Assembly: GCA_016987375.1 (NCBI GenBank) | Contig: PJRA01000420.1 | Span: 111,696-175,695 of the forward strand | From: Brachionus koreanus | Taxonomy: Eukaryota > Rotifera > Eurotatoria > Ploima > Brachionidae | Direction of reading: 5' to 3' | Length of the DNA: 64,000 nucleotides | Shown here: in pieces, positions 1 to 11,554 of the stretch | Layout: every line of letters begins with the position of its first letter | How positions within the stretch are numbered: position 1 is the stretch's first letter | Notes under the pieces: generated by a model | Told to the model about the DNA's origin: nothing | Database searches by the model: none | The model's input: the letters and a program-made list of their open reading frames with translations, nothing else | Position numbers and translations under genes: made by a program

Positions 1-1062
1 TGAGACCATAAATACATTATTGTACATGTACAAACATTGACAAATTGATTGATATCTATTGATTTTGTAAAGGCTCTAAACAAACAAATGTCGTTGTCCG
101 GAAATGCGTATTCATGATCAATATGTTCAATAGTTATTCTCAATCTTTTGTTCTCTTGTGAAATAAGATTTTCCAACCAAATGGAATCAATTGATAAAAG
201 ATTGAAAAAATTTTTCAAATCAATTGTTAGCAATTCTATATTTTTAATTTGGACCAAAGTGTCTTTTTCAATTCTATTTAAAGTGCCTTTTAATACTAAG
301 AATTTTGTGTTATTAAATAAATTTTTATTCAATAAATTGGAGCTAAGTTCAAACTTATAAAAAGATAAAAGTACATATTCCAAATTAGTCACATTAGTAG
401 CAGATGAATTGATGAAGCCTAGGCTATTTCTTCTCAGAAATGTTTGCGATATTCCCTCAAAGTGTAAGTGCTTTATTTGAGTTTTGTCAAATATAAGAGG
501 ACATGTTTGCTCATGGTATTTTACGCTAGTTGAAAATATAAGATAGTAAATATTTTGAAATGATAAACTAAAAAAATTTTCATGGCAATATTTGATTTCT
601 AATTTATTTTTGTATAAATAAAATCTAGAAAAATGAAATTCAAAAAATCCTTTCATTAATTTTTGTATTGAAAAATTTCAATTTTACATCAATGCCTTTG
701 ATATTAATAAACATAATTTGTAGCGTTGTTTTTTCGGGTGGAATAAAAAGATAAATATTTTTATTAAAATTTTCCAAAATAATTGGTTTCTTTGAACTAA
801 AACCTAAGCTTATCACATTAAAATTGTTAAATGCAAAACATTCAAAATATAATTCTGAGAAAGAATGAAACTTTGAAAAGAAAATGCCAAGTGTCATTAG
901 GCCATTAGGATTATATACAAAGTGCTGTTTAAATTCGATTTTTTGCCTAAAATTCAAGCATTTTTCGTCAGCTTCTCGTTCAAACAATATGGAAAAGTTG
1001 GCGCCAAAGCAAAATATTGAAATGCATGAAGCTAACAATGTTGCGTATTGAATGAATCTCAT
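1..1062 (-). CDS. Secreted leucine-rich-repeat-like protein, 3' end beyond window
   Basis: The start at 1062 opens a 140-codon frame beginning with a hydrophobic signal-peptide-like stretch (MRFIQYATLLASC). That frame stops at 640. A different frame is open from about position 600 to the window edge and reads like leucine-rich repeats, for example TKFLVLKGTLNRIEKDTL followed by IKNIELLTIDL. A splice acceptor ending in TTTTTCTAG near 604 could join the two, but the best-looking donor (GTAAAA near 696) is in the wrong phase. Only a weak donor (GTTTAT, near 713) keeps the frame. The junction is therefore uncertain: a small intron, an assembly error or a real frameshift. It is probably an extracellular or membrane LRR protein; ligand and role cannot be told. 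The family call is inference from repeat spacing. Confidence 0.5.
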
Positions 1063-2178
1063 TTTTTTAAAAACATAAACCTTATAAAAAATTTATCTAT
1101 GCTTTTACTTAAATAATAAACCTTTTTACTTAAATAGTGCTTAAATAATTTGAGAATTGTTTTAATTGATATTAAAGACTTTAAAACCCAAAAACAGTTT
1201 TCAATTTAAATCTGAGACTTTAATGAAATGAAAATGCGTCACGAAAAAATTAACCAAATATATATTTTTTTCAAAATTTCATTAGATTAATTCTAGGTGA
1301 TATAATTAAATTGTGTAAAAATTTTGTTGCTTAATGTGAAAAATTAAACCGATTCAACATTGATTTCATTAAAAGGTAAAATTTCTCAATTAAAATTTTT
1401 TATTTTTACAAACCAGATACTGAAATATGCAACAAAATAGAATCAATTCAGAGATGAAAAAGAGTAAATTTATTTATTATTTCAATGAACGCCTTTAAGG
1501 CGATGTTAAAAAAAAAGAAAAATAAAGTAAAGAAGTTTAGAGAAATTAAGGACAAGTTTTTGAAATAGTTCTAAATTAATTGTGTAAATAATGTTAATTA
1601 TGTTTTTTTTTTTACTTTAGTTAATTATTATTCAAGTTTTCTTTTCTCAATTTCGAACTGGGAGGTAGAAAATTCAATAAAATTATTAACACATTAACTC
1701 ATTAAAGCCTGAAATAAATTGGAAAAGAAATGAAAAAAAAAGGAAAACACTACTTTAAATAATAAAATATAGGTTTAAGTTCATTAATAAATTTAAAAAT
1801 TGAAAACTTTTAGGGAAAATTTTTTCATTTAAATTAAAATCAAATTTTATAAAATTAACTCAACTACTAAAAAAAAGGTGTTATGCCGTTAATTTAACTA
1901 GCAGTATGTTGGGTTCTTATATCAGAGTCTTTAGTTAGTTTAATTTATTTTTTTAAAAGTAAAGTTTTTTTTTCATAAACTAATCAATATTTATACTAGT
2001 TAATTTCACAATATTTTAATTTCAAAACTAAAGAAAATTTTGTATACAAGAAACATTTTTTCAACATTGATGAAGAAACATTTTTTCATTTGTAGCATAA
2101 CATAAACTTTAATTTGGCAAAAAAATATTGATCCAAATAATTAAATATCTTGAGTAATTAAAAAGTTTGAAAAAAAAA
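1063..2178. other. Intergenic, AT-rich, with a retrotransposon tail
   Basis: No coding potential is seen on either strand. The stretch consists of A and T runs, plus one non-LTR 3'-tail-like segment near 1464-1530 that is listed separately. Confidence 0.6.
1464..1530 (-). repeat. Non-LTR retrotransposon 3'-end fragment
   Basis: The segment contains a small hairpin (GCCTTTAAGGC) followed by GATGTTAAAAAAAAA on the plus strand and preceded by a degenerate ATT-rich tract. The same layout lies at 40030-40120 (CACCTCATGGGCGATGTTAAA with an (ATT)n tract), just beyond the RT relic there. I read this as a severely 5'-truncated minus-strand copy of the same family. Confidence 0.45.
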
Positions 2179-4085
2179 CTATAAAAATTTTCTTTTCTTC
2201 AATAAAACAGTGATGCCATTTTTTGGTGATCGAACAGCTCCTTCAATTAACTCAATGTCATTTAATTTGTTATACGCTTTGGGTAAAAATTCAAAATTCA
2301 TTATCAATTTGACCAAAGCTATTTTGAGTTCGATCAAAGCAAATTTCATTCCAATACAATTTCTAGGTCCATTGCCAAATGCCATAAATGCAAGTGGATT
2401 TCGTTTAATTTGGTGTCTAGGCGGATAGAACTCGTTTGGATCATGTGGTCCCCATAGATCAGCATCAAAGTGAATGCTTAATACATCAACAGCAATTGGA
2501 GTATCAACTGGTATATCAATGCCTTTGATTGTTGTTTTTTTTGTGCATCTACGTGCAACAACTCTTTTTTTTTTCAATTAAAAATAAATCAAATTTTGAA
2601 AAAATTTAAATTTAAATTTAAATTTACGAATTTCCAATAGGATAAAATCTAAGCACTTCCTTGACAAACCAGTCTAAATATTCTAGTTCTTGAACTGAAT
2701 CTGAATTAATCAAAGATAAATCATTTCCAAATGCAGAATTGATTTCATCGTGTAGTCTTATTTGCTCATCAGGATGTGTTGCTAAAACATGTGTTGAATA
2801 GCTCAATGCAGTGCTTGTTGTTTCATAGCCGGCTAACATAAATAAAATTAGGTTAGCTTTTATTTCCTTCATTAATTCAAAAATTCATTAGAAAATTTAT
2901 TAGTTTTAAAAATTTTACCGAACTGGACAAAAATTTTTTTGTCTCAAAAATATCAAAGTTATTGTTTTCCAATCTTGAGTCAATCAAAAGTTGAATGTAA
3001 TCTTTTCGTTTGACAGTTTGGTCTTTTTCTCTAATTTCGACTATTTCTTGAATTTTTTCATTAAGCCAAATGAATGGAATTAATTTTTTAGGATCAACAA
3101 ATTTAGCCAATATTGTCATTATGATTATTAAATATTCTAAAACAAGTTCTTTGAACTCATGAAAAAAAACACCTAAATATTCTGCAAGAGATAAATCCAA
3201 TGTTCTCAAAAAAATTTCTTCACATTTTTTAAAATATAAATTTTCCTTTTCATACTGCATGTTTATATCCACGCCAAAAGCACAATTCCAAATACTATCC
3301 ATTGTAAATCTCTTAAAGTATTCGGAAACATTTATTTCAGCATCATTGCCATCTTTGTTCAACACATCAATCAATCTATCAGCACAATTGACAAGTATTG
3401 GACCAAGCTTTTTTGAAAGGAAAACAATTTATAAATTAACAGAATTTTTTTTCTCGTTTCAAAATTTCTACTTCTCTTAATTTTGCTGAAGAGAATGTCG
3501 GGTTCATAATCATTCTCATTCTTTTCCATCTGCCTTTTGTAGAAGTAAATAAATTTGAACTAGGATCATTTTCTTTTCTATTCAGATTAGCTTTCTAAAA
3601 TAAAAATAGAAAAAAAATAGTAAATAGTTTTAATTATTATCTACTTTTCTAGCAGAAAAATTAGTTGATTGTTTGATAAAGACCTCTTGTATTATGTCCA
3701 AATCACTGGTTACAATAACTGGTAAATGTCCTTCAAAATAGCCATAGGTTTTTCCATATTGTTTTGTCCAGTTTTTCAACACTTCAGAATAATTTTTGTC
3801 TTTGTGAATTTGTCGAAAATTTCCAAAAAAAAATTCATATTTTGGACTTTTTAAATTTCGTTTTTTAAAAAAATTGTAAGAGAACCATATTTTTCTTTTT
3901 TTTACGAATTAAATTTAAATCAAAGCCGAAAATTTTAATTTTTTAATTTACCCTATGTAAATTAGACCTATACCTACTAGAGTTGCTGTTGAAGCCTTTA
4001 AAAGTGTTATTTGTTCTGGTAAAAAATTTCTAACATTTTCAAATTGATTAAGATGATGCTGTAAAAATTCCAAATCAAAAGCCAT
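2179..4085 (-). CDS. Cytochrome P450, clan 3-like microsomal monooxygenase
   Basis: Six exons close in frame: 4085-3952, 3894-3645, 3594-3472, 3407-2919, 2866-2628 and 2563-2179, giving 539 residues, a normal P450 length. An N-terminal hydrophobic segment should anchor it in the ER membrane. Seen motifs are the I-helix AGYETTST (about residue 344), the K-helix ExxR (E402, R405) and the haem loop FGNGPRNCIG with the iron-ligand Cys481. The sequence around the haem loop resembles CYP3/CYP5-type enzymes. The enzyme would take electrons from NADPH-P450 reductase and oxidise lipophilic compounds; the substrate cannot be inferred. All key residues are present, so it looks functional. Introns are about 50-65 bases. 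The clan assignment is from memory and moderately sure. Confidence 0.9.
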
Positions 4086-4401
4086 TTTTTCAAATAAAAA
4101 ACTTTAATAAACATAAAATATTAAATGTTTATTCTTTTTTTTTCTGCAAAGGTAAATAGTGTGTGTATCTACGCCCAACAAAAATTTAAAAAAAAATAAA
4201 GCAACTTGCTAAAATTATCAAACATTTAAGAGTAATTAATTGAAGCATTTTTTTTAGACAAAAAAAATTTTCTATTTGAAAAAATTCCAATATTTGTTAA
4301 TTTAAATTTATTGATTTAGAAAAAAAAATTAATATTTAATCAAGTAAATATTTGAGATATAAAAAATTTTTTAGAAATTTCTTCTAAAGAAACAAGATAA
4401 T

Positions 4402-4890
4402 CTAATTTTGGATTAATCGCTCAAAATAAATTGGAAATAATTTCAATTTAGGATCTAAATAATTAACTCTACTCTCAGTTTCGTATGTATTCTTTCTTGG
4501 TTGATACACCACTTCTGGCTGATGTCCTGGATACGCTACTACCCGATGCACTGAGAAAAAAAAAACAACTTTAGAATTATTGCCAACTAAACAATGCTAT
4601 ACCTGGTAGATAGGCAGCTTTTTGCTGTAAAGTACTTGGTGTATACTTGCTGCTGTTTGTATTAAACTCGGAATGGGTGGTCTCATATGCGTATCCATAG
4701 CTCTTTATTTAAAAATAAAATTAATTTTTTTTAATTTAAAATGATTCAAAGAGACTAGACTAAGTGGTCGATGTTCGCGGACATAATTCTTGTCATGTCG
4801 ATCTTCATTCCAGTTGTTTTCCAATACATCACATTTGTATCTATTGATGCCAGTTCTGTTCTTGTCCGGATGATGTAAATTCTGCGACAT
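4402..4890 (-). CDS. CFAP68: CFAP68-like ciliary microtubule inner protein
   Basis: Three exons (4890-4756, 4702-4603, 4550-4402) encode 127 residues. The track resembles the CFAP68 (C11orf1) family in order: NNWNEDRHD near residue 28, YAYETTHSEF, then VAYPGHQPEV and a C-terminal TYETESRVNYL. CFAP68 is a microtubule inner protein of motile-cilium doublets. The start at 4890 gives a length close to the family. It lies 177 bases downstream of the GPCR and 317 bases upstream of the P450, all on one strand, with no obvious functional link. The assignment rests on remembered family motifs. Another small axonemal protein of similar build is the main alternative. Confidence 0.7.
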
Positions 4891-5066
4891 AATTTAGACT
4901 TGTTTTGCTCAAGAATAAAACTCAATAACAAATTGACTTGACTAAAATAAATGTTTCCATGGATCTTGATTATATAATTTTCAGTCAAAAAAAAATCAAA
5001 AGAAACATTTTCTTTTAAATTTAAAAAAATATTTTTATTGATAAATAAAAAAAAGAAATATTTAAA

Positions 5067-6458
5067 TTAAATACAAGTTGATATTTGGGTTCTATTAGTG
5101 CCACATATAAGAGACTTTGTCTGCTCGTGGCTCTCTGATGATGACTTTATTTCGAATTTGTTCTCTTGGGTGTCGAATTTTTCCGATATATTTGTGGGCG
5201 CTTTTTTCCAACATTTTAGTACTTTGCCAATAATGTGACGAAAACCCTCGCGAAAATTCTTTGACATAAAAGAGTAAACTATTGGATTAATACAACTATT
5301 AACATATGACAGAACAAAAAAGCCAATTCTCAAATACCATAAAATGCCATGGTTAACATTGGGCAATATTTTAAAAGAAACAAGAAGGTTGTTGATTATC
5401 AATGGTGACCAACTTAGAAAAAATATAGCTATGATGCATATGAGCATTTTTATTATTTGTTTTCGAGTCGAATCATCATCGCATCGCACCGATGTCATTC
5501 GCATGTTTTTTTTGGCCATATCGCGCATCATCGGTCCCTTTTCCATATCTTCTGATCTAAAATAAAATTTTTCAAATTAATTTTTTTTGTTGCTGAACAA
5601 ATTGCTGCTAAAACTTAAAAAATACTTTATGACTTGTAAACTAATACTTTCAGTCAATTTTCGCCTGGAGTCGGGCATTTTCCACAATTTAACACATATT
5701 TTAGTATAAGTAAAGATCATTATTGATAATGGTATAATGAGAATTATAGATGAGCGATAGATTTCGAATATTTTCCAGCTAATAGGAGACCAATTGCGTA
5801 TGCAAATGTAAACTTGACGCTTAATGCCAGTCTTGACCGCTTCTTTGCCCAAAACTACGGGAAATGCGGCCACCATTGAAAAATTCCAAATGAGCAAAAT
5901 GATTATTTTTGCACGCCTTCGCGTACATGTGTATTTAGCTCTAAGGGGATGCAGAATAGCCAAATATCTTTCCAAACTCATCATGGTCAGATTGATCACC
6001 GAGCATATGGCTGTAAAAAACTGCATATAGTTAAACACCTTGCACATAGCTGGACCAAACAGCCATTCGTTTGTGAAAAATTCAGTGATCTTATTTTAGA
6101 AAAAAATAAAATTTTTTTTTTTTTAGTTTTAATTGAAATAAATGATTTCAACAAAAAAAAAAAAACAGTTTTAAATTACTTTAATTGGTACACAAATGAT
6201 TATCAAAAGCAGATCGGCAGTGGCTAGACTAAGCAAAAACAAATTTGTGATACTTTGTAATTTTTTAAGATAGATGATGGAAAAAATGACAAGCAAATTG
6301 CCAAAAAATCCGAGTATAAAAGTTAACGAGTAGATAAGAACTGACGGAATGAATTTAATCAACCACTGGAGCATATATTTTCGTTCATCCATATGAAACA
6401 AATCGTAATCCAGATCGTAATCAATTGATTTGTTCAGCATAAAAGTCAAATTTCTCAT
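5067..6458 (-). CDS. Class A (rhodopsin-like) neuropeptide G-protein-coupled receptor
   Basis: Exons 6458-6180, 6089-5626 and 5556-5067 give 410 residues. Seven hydrophobic segments can be followed. TM1 carries GFFGNLLV and TM2 has SLATADLL. TM3 ends in ERY, followed by the second-loop stretch ILHPLRAKYTCTRRRAK. TM6 has FFLSWSPLI and TM7 ends in NPIVYSF. Cysteines for the TM3-ECL2 disulphide are present (AMCKVF and YICIRNW). The N-terminus has an N-glycosylation motif (NLT) and the tail is Ser-rich. This is a plasma-membrane receptor of the peptide-receptor group. The ligand is unknown; TRH-, galanin- or trissin-receptor-like types are possible and I cannot choose between them. Confidence 0.88.
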
Positions 6459-7403
6459 TTTTAGACTTTACAAATAAAACACAAAAAAAATAAATAAAAA
6501 TTAACAAAATTTTTTTATTGATTTTTATTAATTGAATAATTTTATCTAAGATAAACATTAAATAAATTAGATTTTTCTTTTTTTTTTTAAATGTTAATTT
6601 GTTTTACTTAAGGAGAAAAATTTCAATTAAAAAAAAAACTAACTTTTTAATCTGCGTAATAGCTACTATTTTTCTTCAAATGAAAGGAAATAAATTAGAT
6701 TCAATCGGAGATAAAATCAATTATCTAAAATGTCAAAAAAAACAGCTTTGGCAAATAAAGTACCTAAATTTAAATATCGCTTTGGGTCGGTAATGATTAA
6801 TTTTACTTTCTTTGTTGTTCTTGTTGCTGTTTTTTTTTCTATGTTAAAGCAGCAGTTATTAATCATTTTAGGCATTTTAGCTTAACTAATTGATCATTTA
6901 ATAAACGATGAGCATATATTAGCAATTTATTAGATCTAGCGATTGATTGAGACCATTGTGAGATCAAATCCCTTGCCTAATCAGGCTAGCAGTAAAAGCA
7001 TCAAAGGAAAAAGAAAATTTTTTTGACTGATTAGAAAAACTATGCGCCCAGTCATGCAAAAACAGAAGCCATTTTGCATAATTTTCACCTAATTGAACAT
7101 GAACCTGAAGGTATTTGAATCTAAGGGGAAAATAAAAAACAAGTTGAATTAATTTCATTAATGCTATTTGTCTAATAAAATATCCTTCCGAAATTCATTG
7201 ACGCATGATTTTTTCTAACAATTTATCTGACGACTTCTAATCAGATAAAAAGAGAGCTAAATTTTGATCAAAATTTTAACTTCAAATATTTACCTAATTA
7301 GGCTTTAAGAGATCTTAAGTTTGATAACTTGCAGTTATTTGCTTAAATTTAGATCTCGTAAACGTTTTGATACAAGCTTCACACAGTCAATAGATTTATC
7401 AAA

Positions 7404-7475
7404 TTAGCTAATAGCATATGCCTCGTAATTTGATCCATCAGGATTCATAAAATCTCCTCCATGATCCTGATACAT
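7404..7475 (-). other. Possible orphan terminal exon, 23 codons
   Basis: The frame begins with ATG TAT CAG and reads DHGGDFMNPDGSNYEAYAIS before a TAA stop. It is rich in Gly, Asp and Pro, unlike the surrounding AT-rich noise. A plausible acceptor (ATTTTTATGTATCAG|G) sits at its start, so it may be the last exon of an unrecognised minus-strand gene whose earlier exons I cannot find. It could also be chance. Confidence 0.25.
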
Positions 7476-9261
7476 AAAAATAATTGTTTTTTTTCTTTTT
7501 TTTTTAATTATAATTGTCTAGATAAATATAATTAAAAAAATATTAAAATCTAAGTTTAATTTTTTTATTTTTAGAATGAAAAAGAAGAACAATTTTTTTT
7601 CCAAATTTTCTTAAGAAAAAAAAATAGAAATTTAATATTTTGATTTGATTAAAAACTTAATATTTTTGATTGCAATGAATAACTAAATATTTTAGACAAG
7701 TTGAGATCAATTCGTTGAATTGGTTTTCTAGGCACTAATGTTTCCTTTTTGGAATTAAAATTAAAAAAATTTGCAAATCACGTGACATCCTTGTGATCAA
7801 TTAATTCAATCTATAGGTCGGGGATAAATTCAATTTTTTCAATCCTCATAAAACAAATTATTTTTCAATTTACTTAAAAAATAATCGTCCTTATTGACAA
7901 TAAAATTTTATTACTATTTAAATATAAATTTGCTTAGCACTTTGAAAAAAAACTCATTATTTTTTTAATTAAACATTTTTTTTTTTATTTATTTTATAAA
8001 TGAAATGAGAATAAAAAATGCCAAAATACTTCTTCTAAAACAATTAGTTTGACATTGAGAAAGCGATTGGTAAAAAGTTACTTTAAAAACAATATTAATT
8101 CCACCCACATTGAATAAAATTTTGTTTTTTTCTCTAGCAGGATTAAAATAGAAAAGTTCTATGCACAAGTTTTTTTTTACTCAGGCTCAATTAGTTCATC
8201 TTTATTGTTCTAATTTTTGAAGCTTGATTTGATCATATTTTTCTAGAAAAAATTCGATCAAAAGTGCAGTTTAAAATCAAGCCTCTGATCTCCATATGCT
8301 TTCAATAAATCATTTACATAAAAGTCTTGTTCAAGTATTAAGATAATTGGTAAATTTTAAATTCATGATGAAATTTCTGTTTGTAAAAGCTTAACGGAAG
8401 CTTTAAAGTTTTATTCAGAAAAAAGAAAACAATTTTTTTTTATCGAATTTAAGACTGTTATTAAAAGAAAAATAACTATAAGTGAATTTTTGAAATAAAT
8501 TTTATTATTGATAATTAAATGGAATTTTATACATTTGGAATAAATTAGTCGAACTAAAAATGTAATTCAAATAAACAAAATTAATAGTACTTGATCTAAA
8601 ATTCAAATTTAACTTAGTACTTGAATATTCTATGAACAAATTAATCTATTCATTTTGTACTGGTGTAAAAATAAATATATAGTCTTATAAAATCAAATGA
8701 TAATATGTAACTTCATCACGCTTATGGCGGCAATAGACAGATTGAATTACTTCTTTCTTTCAGTCATCTAAGCTCATTTATTCAAACCTAAAAAGATTAA
8801 AGTTAATTAGATTGGATTATTTTCGCTTCGATTAAAAAAATAAAATAAACTGGATATTAGTTTCTTTTATTGTCTTTGGCAGATCTATTCCATTTATTTA
8901 TATTAATTTTTTTTTTTTATTAATTTTTGAAGAGAGACAAATTAAATTTATTTTTCCGAGCTCATTTAGCTGAAAGATATTTATTTTTTTTTAATAAGAA
9001 CTTTAAAAATTGCTTTTAATATAATCAGAAAAAAAAATTTCTTGAAATGGCTAAAGTCTAATGATAAGATAATATGATATTAATGAAAAATAATCTCACA
9101 TTAAATAAATAAATTTTTAAATTCAGAATTTCGGGCCAATGGTGAATGTTCAAGATCAAATTTTATATTGAAAGAATTAAAATTTTAAACTGTTTGATTC
9201 AAAAGAATTACTTTTAATACACCCTATGTATCAATTAAACACCAGTATCTCAACTGATGCA

Positions 9262-9400
9262 CAAAGATAAATAAGAATTAATATGATTGTTATGTATCTC
9301 AGAAAAAGACGCTTCTAGATGCTGATATAGACATTATTTCACATCTTGTCTTTATTATAAACTTATGTCCTTAACACGAATTTATGGGTAAAAATAACGA
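9262..9400. repeat. Dispersed repeat, copy 1
   Basis: Shares the ordered blocks AAGAATTAAT, TGTATCT, GACGCTTCTAGATGCT and CATCTTGTCTT with 31300-31420. The two copies differ by several substitutions and small indels. No coding potential or clear terminal repeat was seen. Confidence 0.5.
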
Positions 9401-9808
9401 CTCGATTCTAAGAACAAAAAGAGAGATTTACATAAATTTTTAGAGCTCAACAATTCTATAATAAACTATTTAAAAGTATACTTGTGTTATTATTGGTAAA
9501 AAACTCGTCAAATTCCTTCCTAAACATTTGAACCAATTTGAAAGTTGAAGAACATGAAATCAAGTATTAATTCTAATGTATTTTTTTTCTATAAAGAGAA
9601 AATTAAATGCTAAAAAATGAAACAATGTTGAAATAAATATAATTTTTGATACAACTGGAGTGAAAGTAAATAAGAGTAAGTTTGGATTTTCAGTGCACTG
9701 CAGTGCATTTCGTTCCAAACACACTCTTGTGAACGAAAACCTTGTATTACGGCATTCAAGACCGTATTTGATTAAGTCTAAAAGAACTATGTATTACAAG
9801 GGACATCA

Positions 9809-9811
9809 TAG

Positions 9812-9842
<31 letters not shown>
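9809..9842. repeat. TTTAG pentanucleotide tandem repeat
   Basis: About six head-to-tail copies of a TAGTT/TTTAG unit, followed by TATTGAATAAAT. A simple microsatellite. Confidence 0.8.
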
Positions 9843-9844
<2 letters not shown>

Positions 9845-10614
9845 ATAAATATAAATGGGCGAATGTGAAATTTTAGTACAAAAATTACAGTACAAAAAGA
9901 AAAAACTATATAATTTTTTTTCTAGTTGCGCAGAAATGGTTCTGTAAACATTACAATGTTGTACAAACAAATTCTAAATTCTGCAAATGCTCTTCATTTT
10001 TCTGTAAAATGCACATCATTAAAAAAAACATACATCGCTTTTAACAGTACTGAATTATTTTATAGAAATATCTTTTTTTAAAGTTAAATGATTAAATAAA
10101 TAAGAAAAAAAAAGATCTTAAGTCAAATCGATTATGATGAAATTTTGTGTTGCTTTACTTCTTCTCATGAGTGTTTGGATTCCTATTATTGCCTCTTACA
10201 TCTTGTTGCAAATTGGACATTTTGTTTCGTTTTTCAGTACTTCCTAAATGAATTATTTGTCAAAGTCATCATTTTGAATTCGTAAACATTCTTGCACTAT
10301 GCTTTAGCTATAGATCTTTTTGTTTTAAACCTTTTTGCTAATTTTCAGAAAATTAGCCAAAAAGTCAAAAATTGGGTTAATCAAAAGTTAAAAGATTTTT
10401 TACTTATTGGAGGTTTTGTATGAAATCTCACAATGCATTTGTTAATTTAGAATTTATTGAAAAATTAATATTTAATTAAGTAAATATTTATAAGTAATAT
10501 GGCAGTTCTGCTCTTTTCTCAATGAGTTGTTAGTTGGTTTGATGTCTGCCAATTCTATTCAACGGCCTGAGACACTGTCAAATGCTGAACCATACAAAAG
10601 AACAAAATCAGAGT

Positions 10615-10840
10615 CATTTAGTCAATGCATTAAGAACATAAGATTGCGATGACTTGAACATGTACTTAGAATAAAAGACACCACAAGGGCCACCTAAGGA
10701 AGACCAGCAAAAACATGGAGGTCAACAATCATTAAAGAGCTCACCAAAATGGGAATGACATGGTTAGAAGCAAGGGTGAAGGCGAAAGATCGACTTGAGT
10801 GTAAATCACAAGTAATGACCCTATGCTCTACTATAAGTAA
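10615..10840 (+). pseudogene. Non-LTR retrotransposon ORF2 C-terminal fragment
   Basis: One plus-strand frame reads as the region after the reverse transcriptase domain of non-LTR elements: an RLRxLEHVLRIKDTTRAT segment, then GRPAKTWRSTIIKELTKMG, then a tryptophan/leucine-rich end. It is broken by two in-frame stops (TGA and TAA) and lacks the RT core and endonuclease. A 21-base direct repeat (10489-10509 and 10832-10852, 19 of 21 identical) flanks it. Confidence 0.65.
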
Positions 10841-10855
10841 TATGCCAATTCTATG

Positions 10856-11152
10856 TCATTGTGAAATTTGAAACAAAAAACAAAAACAAAAATTTAAAAT
10901 TAAAATAACTTTTTCTAAGGGTCTAAAAATCGTTCTGCAAAATGTATCAGCTGATACAAGGAGTGTATCACTCAAATTNNNNNNNNNNNNNNNNNNNNNN
11001 NNNNNNNNNNNNNNNNNNNNNNNNNNTAAATTTGGTTGATACAAGCCTTATATCAGCTGATACATTTTGCAGAACGGTTTTTAGGCCCTTAGAAAAAAAG
11101 TTATTTTAATTTTAAATTTTTGTTTTTGTTTTTTTGTTCCAAAATTCACAAT
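10856..11152. repeat. Fold-back repeat (about 120-base arms) around an assembly gap
   Basis: The left arm (10856-10978) and the reverse complement of the right arm (11027-11152) match closely. Both begin ATTGTGAA, run through CAAAAACAAAAATTTAAAAT and GTTCTGCAAAATGTATCAGC, and reach a near-palindromic TATCAGCTGATA. The loop is 48 Ns. It looks like a fold-back MITE or a collapsed inverted repeat. Confidence 0.75.
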
Positions 11153-11554
11153 GCCCAATTTTATTTGGAGAACTTAGTGAATGTCTATCAATTTGGTTCT
11201 ATTTTTAGAATCAAGAACGAAATATTTTATGTGCAGCATGATTAGGAGAAAATAAATAACATAAGATTAGTAAACATAAATACAAAAAAACAATAACAAC
11301 AAACTATTATAATCTATTATAATCTTTTTATGAACTTTTTACAGTTGGCTGAAAGGAAGGACTAAGTTCCATTCCAAACTGCCAGGGTTTATAACCCAAA
11401 CTATATTTTTAATAATAAATAATAATAACAACAAACTAAAACTTTATTTTAAATTTAAAAAAGAAAATTTACAATTTATTTCTATAATAATATTAAAATA
11501 TTAGATAAGAAAATATTCATTTATTTATTTTTTAATTTTATTATTTTTTACAAA

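Larger units (their letters stand above)
6459..11554. other. 5 kb gene-poor stretch with scattered repeats
   Basis: Mostly A+T-rich sequence without convincing long frames. It holds a possible orphan terminal exon (7404-7475, minus), a dispersed repeat copy near 9262-9400, a TTTAG tandem tract (9809-9842), a non-LTR fragment (10615-10840) and a fold-back repeat with an N gap (10856-11152). An ATT/AAT-rich retro-like tail lies near 11345-11420. Promoter or 5'-UTR elements of the upstream-facing GPCR may also lie here, but I cannot point to any. Confidence 0.6.

Noticed and set aside
4755..4988. 77-codon minus-strand frame overlapping the CFAP68-like first exon
   Set aside because: Out of frame with the conserved WNEDRHD segment; a shadow.
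9809..9842. TTTAG tract as an internal telomere repeat
   Set aside because: The unit does not match the TTAGGG-type telomere unit or the TGTGGG unit I recall for bdelloid rotifers, and the tract is short; treated as a microsatellite.
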